Source of the DNA: an uncultured Eubacteriales bacterium
Lineage (GTDB): Bacteria > Bacillota > Clostridia > Oscillospirales > CAG-272
Assembly (NCBI GenBank): GCA_900546315.1
Contig: URCP01000055.1
Coordinates: 1 to 18,817, forward strand
Direction of reading: 5' to 3'
DNA: 18,817 nucleotides
Shown: in pieces, positions 7,134-13,659 of the stretch
Layout: each line of letters opens with the position of its first letter
Numbering within the stretch: the stretch's first letter is position 1
Translations under genes and position numbers: made by a program
Notes under the pieces: model-generated
Told to the model about the DNA's origin: nothing
The model's database searches: none
The model's input: the letters and a program-made list of their open reading frames with translations, nothing else

Positions 7134-7162
7134 TTGAAAATCAGTGCGAAATATGATATAAT
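7134..7162 (+). promoter_or_regulatory. Sigma-A promoter of the Fic-domain gene
   Basis: TTGAAA (7134-7139), 17-nt spacer, TATAAT (7157-7162), with TGA just before the -10. Eleven of 12 consensus positions match. The octamer TTGAAAAT occurs twice here with a 12-bp period (7122 and 7134). Confidence 0.85.
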
Positions 7163-7199
7163 AATAAAAGATATCTGTATTAAAAAGGACGAACGAAAA

Positions 7200-7865
7200 A
7201 TGCGGACTTTCCCCGATAAATTCACCCTTACCCGCGAGCAGAGCGTCTTCCTCGCCAAGAAAAAATGGGACGAAAACGTCTACTGCGGCATGAAGATGGA
7301 GGCGCGCGCCGTCACCTTCCCGCAGACAAAAACAATACTGAACGGCGTGAACGTCCCCGGCGTCACGCTCGACGACATACAGGCGATTCTGAATATGCGC
7401 GACGCGTGGCGTTACCTGATTGCTACAATCGACGAGCCGCTGACACTCGATTATATGTGCGCTCTCAACGGCAATATTGCCAGAAATGAGGCGCTCGTCT
7501 GGGGCAAGCTGCGCACCGGGCAGGTCGGAATTTCCGGAACCGATTATATACCGCCCATTCCGGATTATCAGAAAGCCTCGGAAGAGCTCGCCGCGATCCT
7601 GAACTCCGACGCGTCGGACACTGAAAAGGCGCTCGACCTCTTCGCATGGGGCGCGAGGAGCCAGCTTTTCTGGGACGGAAACAAGCGCACAAGCCTGACG
7701 CTCGCAAACAAGCTGATGCTGATGACCGGTCGCGGAATGATAACTATTACAGACAAGCACATGGAAGAATTCAATACTTGTTTACTGAATTTTTACAATT
7801 CCGGCGACGCGCAACCGCTGAAAGAGTTCCTGTGGACGAATTCGATACAGGGAATCACATTCTGA
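7200..7865 (+). CDS. Fic-domain protein with Gln in place of the catalytic His
   Basis: The ATG at 7200 follows AAAAAGGACG and lies downstream of the promoter; an in-frame TTG at 7122 would sit inside the promoter and is rejected. The 221-residue protein has the Fic core with the signature SQLFWDGNKRTS at 154-165. The family consensus is HxFx(D/E)GN(G/K)R, in which His is the base for AMP or phosphate transfer; here that position is Gln155, while Phe157, Asp159, Gly160, Asn161 and Arg163 are kept. Near the N-terminus, GMKMEARAVTFPQTKTILNG matches the region that in class II Fic proteins holds the inhibitory (S/T)xxxE(G/N) helix; Glu34 is kept but the Ser/Thr and Gly/Asn are Gly and Ala. No partner antitoxin gene is adjacent. 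It is the only plus-strand gene here, and by eye its codon use resembles its neighbours. Activity and target cannot be told. Confidence 0.88.
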   Translation: MRTFPDKFTLTREQSVFLAKKKWDENVYCGMKMEARAVTFPQTKTILNGVNVPGVTLDDIQAILNMRDAWRYLIATIDEPLTLDYMCALNGNIARNEALVWGKLRTGQVGISGTDYIPPIPDYQKASEELAAILNSDASDTEKALDLFAWGARSQLFWDGNKRTSLTLANKLMLMTGRGMITITDKHMEEFNTCLLNFYNSGDAQPLKEFLWTNSIQGITF

Positions 7866-7885
7866 CACAAAAATCCGAGCCGTCG

Positions 7886-7911
7886 AAAAAAGCCCCCGAG
7901 GGGGCTTTTTT
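7886..7911. terminator. Bidirectional terminator shared by fic and lysS
   Basis: AAAAAA, then GCCCCCGAGGGGGC, then TTTTTT: a 5- to 6-bp GC stem with A and T runs on both sides. It lies 20 nt after the fic stop and 27 nt after the lysS stop, so it can end transcription from either side. Confidence 0.93.
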
Positions 7912-7937
7912 TCCCTTGACCGATTTCATTTATGAAA

Positions 7938-9449
7938 TCAGTCCTGAGTCCTCATAGTCGGGAACAGCAGCACATCGCGTATAGCCGCCGAATCGGTCAG
8001 CAGCATACACATTCTGTCGATGCCGTACCCGATACCGCCTGTGGGCGGCATACCGATCTCGAGGGCGTTGAGGAAGTCCTCGTCGGTGTGGTTGGCTTCT
8101 TCGTCTCCGGCGGCGAACTGTTCCTCCTGAGCGGCGAATCTCGCGCGCTGGTCGATCGGGTCGTTAAGCTCGGAGTACGCGTTCGCCATCTCCCAGCCGT
8201 TCATGAAGAACTCGAAGCGCTCGACGTAGTCCGGATTTTCCGGCTTTCTCTTGGTGAGCGGCGATATCTCAACCGGATGATCCATGACGAAGGTCGGCTG
8301 GATAAGGTGCTCCTCGACGAACTCCTCGAAGAAGAGGCTCAGTATATCGCCCTTCTTGTGGCGCTCCTCGTAGTGGACGCCCTTCTCGTCCGCGATTTTT
8401 CTCGCTTCCTCGGTCGAGTGGATTTCGTTGAAGTCAACTCCGGAGTACTTCTTTACCGCGTCGACCATAGTGATCCGCTCGAACGGCTTACCGAGATCCA
8501 TCTCGACGCCGTTGTAGGTGATTTTGTCGGTCCCGAGGACTTCGTTCGCGACATATCTGTACATATTTTCGGTGAGGTCCATCATTCCGTGGTAATCGGT
8601 GTACGCCTGATAGAGCTCCATCAGCGTGAACTCCGGATTGTGGCGGGTGTCAAGCCCCTCGTTTCTGAACACTCTGCCGATCTCGTAGACCTTTTCAAGT
8701 CCGCCGACGATCAGGCGCTTCAGGTAGAGCTCAAGCGAGATTCTGAGCTTCAGATCCTCGTCGAGCGCGTTGAAGTGCGTCTCGAACGGTCTTGCCGCCG
8801 CGCCGCCCGCGTTCGCGACGAGCATCGGGGTCTCGACCTCGAGGAATCCGAGCGAGCCGAGGTACTTTCTGATCGCCGCGATGATCTTCGAGCGCTTGAC
8901 GAACACGTCGCGGGACTCGGGATTCATGATGAGGTCGACATAACGCTGACGGTAGCGCATATCGGTGTTGGTCAGTCCGTGGAACTTCTCGGGGAGGATC
9001 TGGAGGCTCTTCGAGAGCAGGTCGATATGATCGGCGTGAATCGAGATTTCGCCGGTCTTGGTCTTGAAGACGTGACCCTTGACGCCGACGATATCGCCGA
9101 TGTCGAGCTTCTTGAACGCCGCGTAGTTCTCCTCGCCCATGGCGTCGCGGGACGCGTAGACCTGAATCTGCCCGTCAAAATCGAGCACGTGCGCGAAGGA
9201 CGCCTTGCCCATGACGCGCTTCGATATGAGTCTTCCGGCGATGCTGACGTTCTGGTTCTCGAGCTCGTCGAACTTCGCCTTGATCTCGCCGCTGCGGTGG
9301 GAGACGTCGTATTTTGTTATCTGGAAGGGGTCCTTTCCGTCCGCCTGAAGCGCGGCGAGCTTTTCGCGGCGGACCTTTCTCAGTTCACCGAGTTCCTTTT
9401 CGGTCGGCTCGGCTGCGGGAGCGTTCGTCTTGTTTTCGTTCTCGTTCAT
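7938..9449 (-). CDS. lysS: Lysine--tRNA ligase, class II
   Basis: The 503-residue product attaches lysine to tRNA-Lys. An N-terminal OB-fold anticodon-binding domain (about 60-160) precedes the class II catalytic core. Motif 2 is at about 257-276 (EIGRVFRNEGLDTRHNPEFT) and motif 3 at about 471-484 (GGIGYGIDRMCMLL). The first 40 residues are a charged extension typical of bacterial LysS. The ATG is preceded by AAAGGA. It lies 24 nt after greA, an arrangement common in Firmicutes, and is probably co-transcribed with it. Confidence 0.98.
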   Translation of the reverse strand: MNENENKTNAPAAEPTEKELGELRKVRREKLAALQADGKDPFQITKYDVSHRSGEIKAKFDELENQNVSIAGRLISKRVMGKASFAHVLDFDGQIQVYASRDAMGEENYAAFKKLDIGDIVGVKGHVFKTKTGEISIHADHIDLLSKSLQILPEKFHGLTNTDMRYRQRYVDLIMNPESRDVFVKRSKIIAAIRKYLGSLGFLEVETPMLVANAGGAAARPFETHFNALDEDLKLRISLELYLKRLIVGGLEKVYEIGRVFRNEGLDTRHNPEFTLMELYQAYTDYHGMMDLTENMYRYVANEVLGTDKITYNGVEMDLGKPFERITMVDAVKKYSGVDFNEIHSTEEARKIADEKGVHYEERHKKGDILSLFFEEFVEEHLIQPTFVMDHPVEISPLTKRKPENPDYVERFEFFMNGWEMANAYSELNDPIDQRARFAAQEEQFAAGDEEANHTDEDFLNALEIGMPPTGGIGYGIDRMCMLLTDSAAIRDVLLFPTMRTQD

Positions 9450-9473
9450 TGTAATTTTCCTTTCGGGTCGTTG

Positions 9474-9965
9474 TCAGTTGTTGTTCTCTCTTCTGTGGAC
9501 TTCGAGTATCCTCAGCTTTATAATTCCGGAAGGAGCCTCGACCTCCGCCTCGTCGCCGACCTTCTTGCCGATAAGCGCGTTGCCGATCGGGGACTGGTCG
9601 GAGATCAGGTTGTTGAACGGGTCGACCTCGTTCGAGCCGACGATCGAGTAGGTGACCTCCTCGTCGAACTGCTCGTCGTAGACCTTGACGTTCATGCCGA
9701 CGTTGATGATGCCGCTCGAGAGCTCGTCGTCGCTGATGACAACGACGTTCTTGAGGATGTTCTCGAGTTCGCTTATACGGCTCTCAACCTTCGCCTGTTC
9801 GTTCTTCGCCTCGTCGTACTCGCTGTTCTCGGAGAGGTCTCCGAAGGAGCGGGCGATCGCGATCTGTTCCTTTACCTCGACACGCTTTGTATTTTTCAGA
9901 TAATCGAGCTCGTCGGTCATCTTCTTGAGACCTTCGGCGGTCAGTACCATAGGTTTATTTGCCAT
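9474..9965 (-). CDS. greA: Transcription elongation factor GreA
   Basis: A 163-residue protein that inserts an N-terminal antiparallel coiled coil (about 1-75) into the RNA polymerase secondary channel and triggers cleavage of backtracked RNA. The tip contains FGDLSENSEY (41-50), with the conserved acidic pair Asp43 and Glu46. The C-terminal globular domain carries SPIGNALIGKKVGDEAEVEAP. The ATG follows GGAGG by 10 nt. It is first in the greA-lysS pair; upstream lie an AT-rich stretch and a nested hairpin, and no clear promoter stands out. Confidence 0.98.
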   Translation of the reverse strand: MANKPMVLTAEGLKKMTDELDYLKNTKRVEVKEQIAIARSFGDLSENSEYDEAKNEQAKVESRISELENILKNVVVISDDELSSGIINVGMNVKVYDEQFDEEVTYSIVGSNEVDPFNNLISDQSPIGNALIGKKVGDEAEVEAPSGIIKLRILEVHRRENNN

Positions 9966-10012
9966 TGCAGTTATCCTCCATAAAATTTTACAAAATATTA
10001 ATATAAGACCCG

Positions 10013-10061
10013 GCTCCGGGAATCCGGAACAGATGATAATTTACCTGTTCCGCCCCGGAGC
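10013..10061 (-). terminator. Nested two-part hairpin between the S41 protease gene and greA
   Basis: An outer perfect 8-bp stem GCTCCGGG/CCCGGAGC (10013-10020 with 10054-10061) encloses an inner perfect 8-bp stem CGGAACAG/CTGTTCCG (10025-10032 with 10045-10052) and a 12-nt AT-rich loop. On the minus strand it is followed by GTCTTATATTAATATTTTG, which is T-rich but not a clean U-tract. It probably ends the ftsE-S41 transcription unit, though it may also act as a processing or attenuation element in a greA leader. Confidence 0.55.
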
Positions 10062-10091
10062 GGTTTATTTGAAATGAATACCGACGAAATA

Positions 10092-11315
10092 TCAGCTTGC
10101 CTTCTGGACGTGGAACTTCTCCGACCCGTTCTGAAGAATCTCAATCGCCTTCTGGAGCTGATTGTCCTCTTCGTCGGTGATCTTGTAGATGTTCTTGTCC
10201 TTGAGGCTGTCGTCGAGCTCAACGACATAGTCCGGTGTAACGCCCTTGCCCTCATAGTTTTCCGAGTACGGCGGGTCGTACATACGGTAGGAGATGCCGA
10301 GTCCGGTGTTGTCCGGGAGCGAGATTATCGTCTGCATAGTGCCCTTCCCATAGGTCTGGGTACCGACGATCTCCGCCTTTCCGTAGTCCTGAAGCGCGCA
10401 GGTAAAGAGCTCGCCCGCGCTCGCGGTGCTGCCGTTGCAGAGGACCATCATCGGGACGTCGAGTTCGTTCGCGTCGGACGATATGACCTCTTCCTTACCC
10501 TCCGCGTCGACGATGTGGACGATGGGTCCCTCGGGGAGCAGATAATCGAGCACTTCGGTGATCGCGTCAAGGTCTCCGCCTGGATTGTATCTCAGGTCGA
10601 ACACGAGCTTTTCGCATCCGCCGGAGAGCAGGTCCTCGCAAGCTGCCTTGAACTGTTCCGGCGTCTTCTTGTCGAACGACAATATCTTGACGACACCGAT
10701 GGTCTTGTCGGCGTCATAGACGTGATACATCACCGACTGCTCGTTGACATATCCGCGCGCGATAGCGAAATCGAGCGTTTCGCCGTCTCTCTCGACGGTG
10801 AACTTCGCGGTTGTCCCCGCCTCGCCCTTAAGCTTGCTGACGGCGGAAGTGTAACCGAGCGACGCGACGGTCTCCCCGTCGACGGCGATTATCTTGTCTC
10901 CCGCCTGAATTCCGGCGTCGAGCGCCGGGGAATCGGGCATGACGTTGATGACCTCGATGACGTCGTCCTGATAGATGACGTGGATGCCGATGCCCTGCAT
11001 TTCGCCGCGGTTGTCCGCCATCATCTCCTTGTACTGCTCCTTGTCGAGGTAGTAGGCGTATTTGTCGCCCGTACCGGCGACGTAGCCGCGGATGATGTAA
11101 TCGGTGAGCTTTTCGTCGTCGATCGTGCCGATGTAGAGCGAGCGGTAGAGGTCGTCGACCTGCGAGAGCTTCGAGTACATCTCGGACGCGTCGGTGAGAT
11201 CGTTCAGCTCCGCGCGGTACTTGTTGTTCAGCGCGACAAAGGTCAGCTGAAACGTGACGAGCACGGCGAGTAACATCAGGACTATCGCCGTCCCGATAGA
11301 AATTTTCTTTGACAT
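10092..11315 (-). CDS. S41 family C-terminal processing protease (CtpA/CtpB type)
   Basis: The 407-residue product has an N-terminal membrane anchor or signal segment (8-29), a helical region, a PDZ domain (about 106-180, with SPALDAGIQAGDKIIAVDGE) and the S41 catalytic domain. The catalytic Ser/Lys dyad is visible as Ser299 in NGSTASAGE and Lys324 in TYGKGTMQ, 25 residues apart as in B. subtilis CtpB and plant CtpA. It should act outside the membrane and trim a protein from its C-terminus. In B. subtilis ctpB lies directly after ftsEX and its protease serves SpoIVFA/sigma-K checkpoint signalling; a similar role, or control of the M23 enzyme encoded just upstream, is inference. A 17-bp hairpin lies in the 110-nt gap before it. 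Confidence 0.93.
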   Translation of the reverse strand: MSKKISIGTAIVLMLLAVLVTFQLTFVALNNKYRAELNDLTDASEMYSKLSQVDDLYRSLYIGTIDDEKLTDYIIRGYVAGTGDKYAYYLDKEQYKEMMADNRGEMQGIGIHVIYQDDVIEVINVMPDSPALDAGIQAGDKIIAVDGETVASLGYTSAVSKLKGEAGTTAKFTVERDGETLDFAIARGYVNEQSVMYHVYDADKTIGVVKILSFDKKTPEQFKAACEDLLSGGCEKLVFDLRYNPGGDLDAITEVLDYLLPEGPIVHIVDAEGKEEVISSDANELDVPMMVLCNGSTASAGELFTCALQDYGKAEIVGTQTYGKGTMQTIISLPDNTGLGISYRMYDPPYSENYEGKGVTPDYVVELDDSLKDKNIYKITDEEDNQLQKAIEILQNGSEKFHVQKAS

Positions 11316-11362
11316 TCTGCCAGACGTCCTTTCGTGTTTACAAACGCTGGATTAAAATCGGG

Positions 11363-11408
11363 TTTTCGCGAAAAAAGTCTTGGTTTTATGGGCTTTTTTT
11401 CGAGAAAA
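11363..11408 (-). repeat. Long hairpin between the M23 and S41 genes
   Basis: TTTTCGCGAAAAAA (11363-11376) and TTTTTTCGAGAAAA (11395-11408) are inverted copies with one mismatch. The pairing continues inward for up to three further positions, leaving a loop of about 11 nt. Read on the minus strand the 3' arm contains CTTTTTTCGCG, so it could act as an attenuator or RNA-stability element that sets the ratio of M23 to S41 message. It is not a standard terminator because the T-run lies inside the stem. Confidence 0.6.
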
Positions 11409-11425
11409 CAACCTTATTCCGGTGT

Positions 11426-12631
11426 TTATTTAAAATACTGCATCGGGTCGATGAACGAGCCGTTGTTTCTGACCGAGAAGTGGCAGTGGTTGCCGGTTGA
11501 GTCGCCGGTTGAGCCGACCTTCGCGATGACCTGTCCCTTCTTGACCTTGTCGCCAACCGAGACGAGAAGCTGCGAATTGTGCGCGTAGAGGGTCATTATT
11601 CCGCCGCCGTGGTCGATCATGATGTAGTTTCCGTAGCTGTAGTGCCAAGTCGCGATAACGACGGTTCCGGTGTTCGCCGCGTAGACGCTGGTCCCGAGCG
11701 GCGCCGGAATGTCGATTCCGTTGTGCAGCTCTTTGCGCCCCGTTATCGGGCTGGTGCGCCAAGCGTAGCCGGACGTTACCTTCGTGTAGTCGAGCGGAAC
11801 CGGCCACTGGAGCTCTCCTCCGACGTACTTTGAGTTCTTCTTTTTCTGCTCTTCCTCGAGCTCCTTGATTCTCGCCTCGAGCTGAGCCTCAAACTCTTCG
11901 CGGAGCTTTTCGTTCTGAGCCTGATAAGCCTGACTTGTCGCAATGTCGCTCTTGAGCTGATCTATTCTCGCCTGAGCTTCCTCGGACTTTTTCTGCATAT
12001 CCGCTTCGTCGGCGGCGAGCTGAGCCTTGAGGGTTTCCTGCTCCTTCTTCTGAATTTCGAGGGTCGCGCGGATCTCCTCGAGGTCCGCCTTCTCGTCCTT
12101 CAGTGTGTTCATAATCTTGTTGTCGTATTCGAGCATCGAGCCGACTCTGTCGACGCGCGAGAGAAAATCGGCGATGTCCTCTGCGCCGAGGAGCATTTCG
12201 AGGTAGCTCGCCTGCCCTTCCTCGTGCGTGACGCGGAGGCGGAGCTTGAAGAGCTCGTATTTCTGCTCATAGTCGGACTGTTTGCCGCTTATCTCATTGG
12301 TCTTTTCTGCGATTGACGCCTCGAGCTCGGCGATGAGGTCGTTCGTGACGGCGATTTTTTCCATGTAGCTCGCGACGAGCTTGTCGTAGGCTTCCTTGTC
12401 CGCCTGCGCGGAGGCGAGATCCTGCTTTGAGGACGCGATCTGGTTCTTGAGCGCGGCGATGTTCGCGTCGGCTTTTTTGATCTGATCCTCGTAGCCCTTG
12501 ACCTTTGAGTCGCCGCTGAAATTCGACGCGGCGGAGAGCGCCTCACCCGAATTATACGTGACAGCCCCGGCGGTGATAACCACCGAGAGCGCCGCTGCGA
12601 TACATTTTGCGGCTAAGTGTTTCTTTTTCAT
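11426..12631 (-). CDS. Secreted coiled-coil M23 (LytM) peptidoglycan endopeptidase, EnvC/CwlO-like role
   Basis: The ATG at 12631 follows GGAAGGAG and begins MKKKHLAAKC; the open frame extends 38 codons further upstream but without a suitable start. The 401-residue product has a signal peptide (about 1-35), a long coiled coil (about 45-275, rich in Lys, Glu, Ala and Gln) and a C-terminal M23 domain (from about 280). The zinc ligands His303 and Asp307 (HNGID) and His384 in the HxH pair (His382, His384) are all present, so it should cleave peptide cross-links. This combination directly after ftsX matches FtsEX-controlled hydrolases: EnvC in E. coli (degenerate LytM), PcsB in streptococci and CwlO in B. 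subtilis. The coiled coil probably docks on the FtsX outer loop. Confidence 0.94.
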   Translation of the reverse strand: MKKKHLAAKCIAAALSVVITAGAVTYNSGEALSAASNFSGDSKVKGYEDQIKKADANIAALKNQIASSKQDLASAQADKEAYDKLVASYMEKIAVTNDLIAELEASIAEKTNEISGKQSDYEQKYELFKLRLRVTHEEGQASYLEMLLGAEDIADFLSRVDRVGSMLEYDNKIMNTLKDEKADLEEIRATLEIQKKEQETLKAQLAADEADMQKKSEEAQARIDQLKSDIATSQAYQAQNEKLREEFEAQLEARIKELEEEQKKKNSKYVGGELQWPVPLDYTKVTSGYAWRTSPITGRKELHNGIDIPAPLGTSVYAANTGTVVIATWHYSYGNYIMIDHGGGIMTLYAHNSQLLVSVGDKVKKGQVIAKVGSTGDSTGNHCHFSVRNNGSFIDPMQYFK

Positions 12632-12650
12632 TCTTCCACTCCTTCCATAT

Positions 12651-12665
12651 ACCGGAAATACCGGT
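12651..12665. repeat. Inverted repeat upstream of the M23 gene
   Basis: ACCGG-AAATA-CCGGT is a perfect 5-bp inverted repeat 19 nt before the M23 start codon. On the minus strand it reads as a CCGGTAT direct repeat with a 9-bp period (CCGGTATTTCCGGTATAT). It may be an operator or a small hairpin near the ribosome-binding site. Confidence 0.4.
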
Positions 12666-12700
12666 TTAAGGTGTGTGCGGATTGTAACTTTTCGACGATC

Positions 12701-12771
12701 AATGTTTGATGTGGCAGAAACTGACGGCGGCTGTAGCCGAAACATTGACTATGCCCCCGGCGGCTCGCCGG
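12701..12771 (-). repeat. Structured intergenic RNA between ftsX and the M23 gene
   Basis: Directly after the ftsX stop there is CCGGCG-AGC-CGCCGG (12771-12757, 6-bp stem). Next comes AATGTTT (12746-12740) pairing with AAACATT (12707-12701), which encloses a further hairpin CGGCT-AC-AGCCG (12739-12728). No T-run follows either hairpin, so this is not a clear terminator; it may stabilise or process the ftsEX message. Confidence 0.45.
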
Positions 12772-13659
12772 TTATGCCTTCAGATACCTTCTGGTAGATA
12801 TCGTACTTCCGATGATACCGGTTATAACGCCGATTCCGAGGAACGCGAGCAGCAGCTGCGTCCTTATCTCATCGAAGCCTATGATGGTCAGGAACCTGAA
12901 GTTTTCGGTCATCATCGAGACAACGTACCCGTACATGTACATTTCGACAAGGTACGCGAGCCCGCTCGAGATGAGACCTATGATGATTCCCTCGAATATG
13001 AACGGCAGTATTACGAACCATTCGGTCGCGCCGACATACCGCATGATCGTGATCTCGGAGCGTCTCGAGTGGACGGCGAGCTTGATCGTGTTGATGATGA
13101 CGAAGATACTGACGACGAAGAGGATCGCCATGAACCAGATGAGCACGAGCGAGATGCCGCTCTTGATCTTCTCGATGGTCGTGACGAGGTCGAGTCTGAA
13201 ATTGACCTTCGCGATGCCGTCGATGTGGTTGACCTGATAGACGGTCGTCGACGCCTTCGAGTTGTCCTCGTAGGTGATGACGAACGAGTCGCGGAGCGGG
13301 TTGTCGCCGTCGACAAGCTCGTAGAGCGCGGAGTATTCGCTGTATTTTTCCTTCTCTTCGGCGAGAGCCTCGTCCTTCGAGATGAATTTGACCTCCGAGA
13401 CGTTGTCGAGCGCGCGGATCTGCTCACCGATGGCGGAGACCTCCTCCTCGGTCTTCGATTCGTCGACAAAGACGACGATCTCGTTCATGAGTCCGATCTT
13501 CTCGAGGTTGACGTTGATGTTGAGCGTCAGCAGGGCAAAGCTGCCGATGACGATGAGACAGCTTATCAGCACCGTGATGGACGCGAGCGTCATGACGCCA
13601 TTCCGCCACAGCCCCTTGAAGGACTGACCCATAAAATAGCTGAGACGATATCTTTTCAA
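12772..13659 (-). CDS. ftsX: Cell division ABC transporter permease FtsX
   Basis: The 295-residue protein shows the FtsX topology: one helix (22-46), a large extracellular loop of about 120 residues (47-167) and three further helices (168-192, 214-240, 266-288). The short motif HSRRSEITIMRYVGAT (197-212) between helices 2 and 3 is typical of FtsX and related permeases. FtsX passes the ATP state of FtsE to an outside peptidoglycan hydrolase. The start is TTG at 13659, 9 nt after GGAGG, overlapping the ftsE stop as TTGA, so translation should be tightly coupled to ftsE. Confidence 0.96.
   Translation of the reverse strand: MKRYRLSYFMGQSFKGLWRNGVMTLASITVLISCLIVIGSFALLTLNINVNLEKIGLMNEIVVFVDESKTEEEVSAIGEQIRALDNVSEVKFISKDEALAEEKEKYSEYSALYELVDGDNPLRDSFVITYEDNSKASTTVYQVNHIDGIAKVNFRLDLVTTIEKIKSGISLVLIWFMAILFVVSIFVIINTIKLAVHSRRSEITIMRYVGATEWFVILPFIFEGIIIGLISSGLAYLVEMYMYGYVVSMMTENFRFLTIIGFDEIRTQLLLAFLGIGVITGIIGSTISTRRYLKA

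Noticed and set aside
7122..7199. An N-terminal extension of the Fic protein from a TTG at 7122
   Set aside because: The extension overlaps the -35 and -10 of the promoter, and a good AAAGGA ribosome-binding site points to the ATG at 7200.
7932..9983. A plus-strand open frame of 683 codons antisense to lysS and greA
   Set aside because: lysS and greA are unambiguous on the other strand. The antisense product is a monotonous Leu/Val/Asp/Glu/Arg-rich sequence with no ribosome-binding site or recognisable domain; it arises because the sense genes avoid the codons that would give antisense stops.
10074..11273. Plus-strand open frame of 399 codons antisense to the S41 protease gene
   Set aside because: Same low-complexity Leu/Val/Asp/Arg shadow; the sense gene has an intact catalytic dyad and PDZ domain.
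12632..12745. A 38-codon upstream extension of the M23 protein
   Set aside because: It would bury the signal peptide behind a basic segment, lacks a proper start, and crosses the inverted repeat before the good ribosome-binding site of the ATG at 12631.
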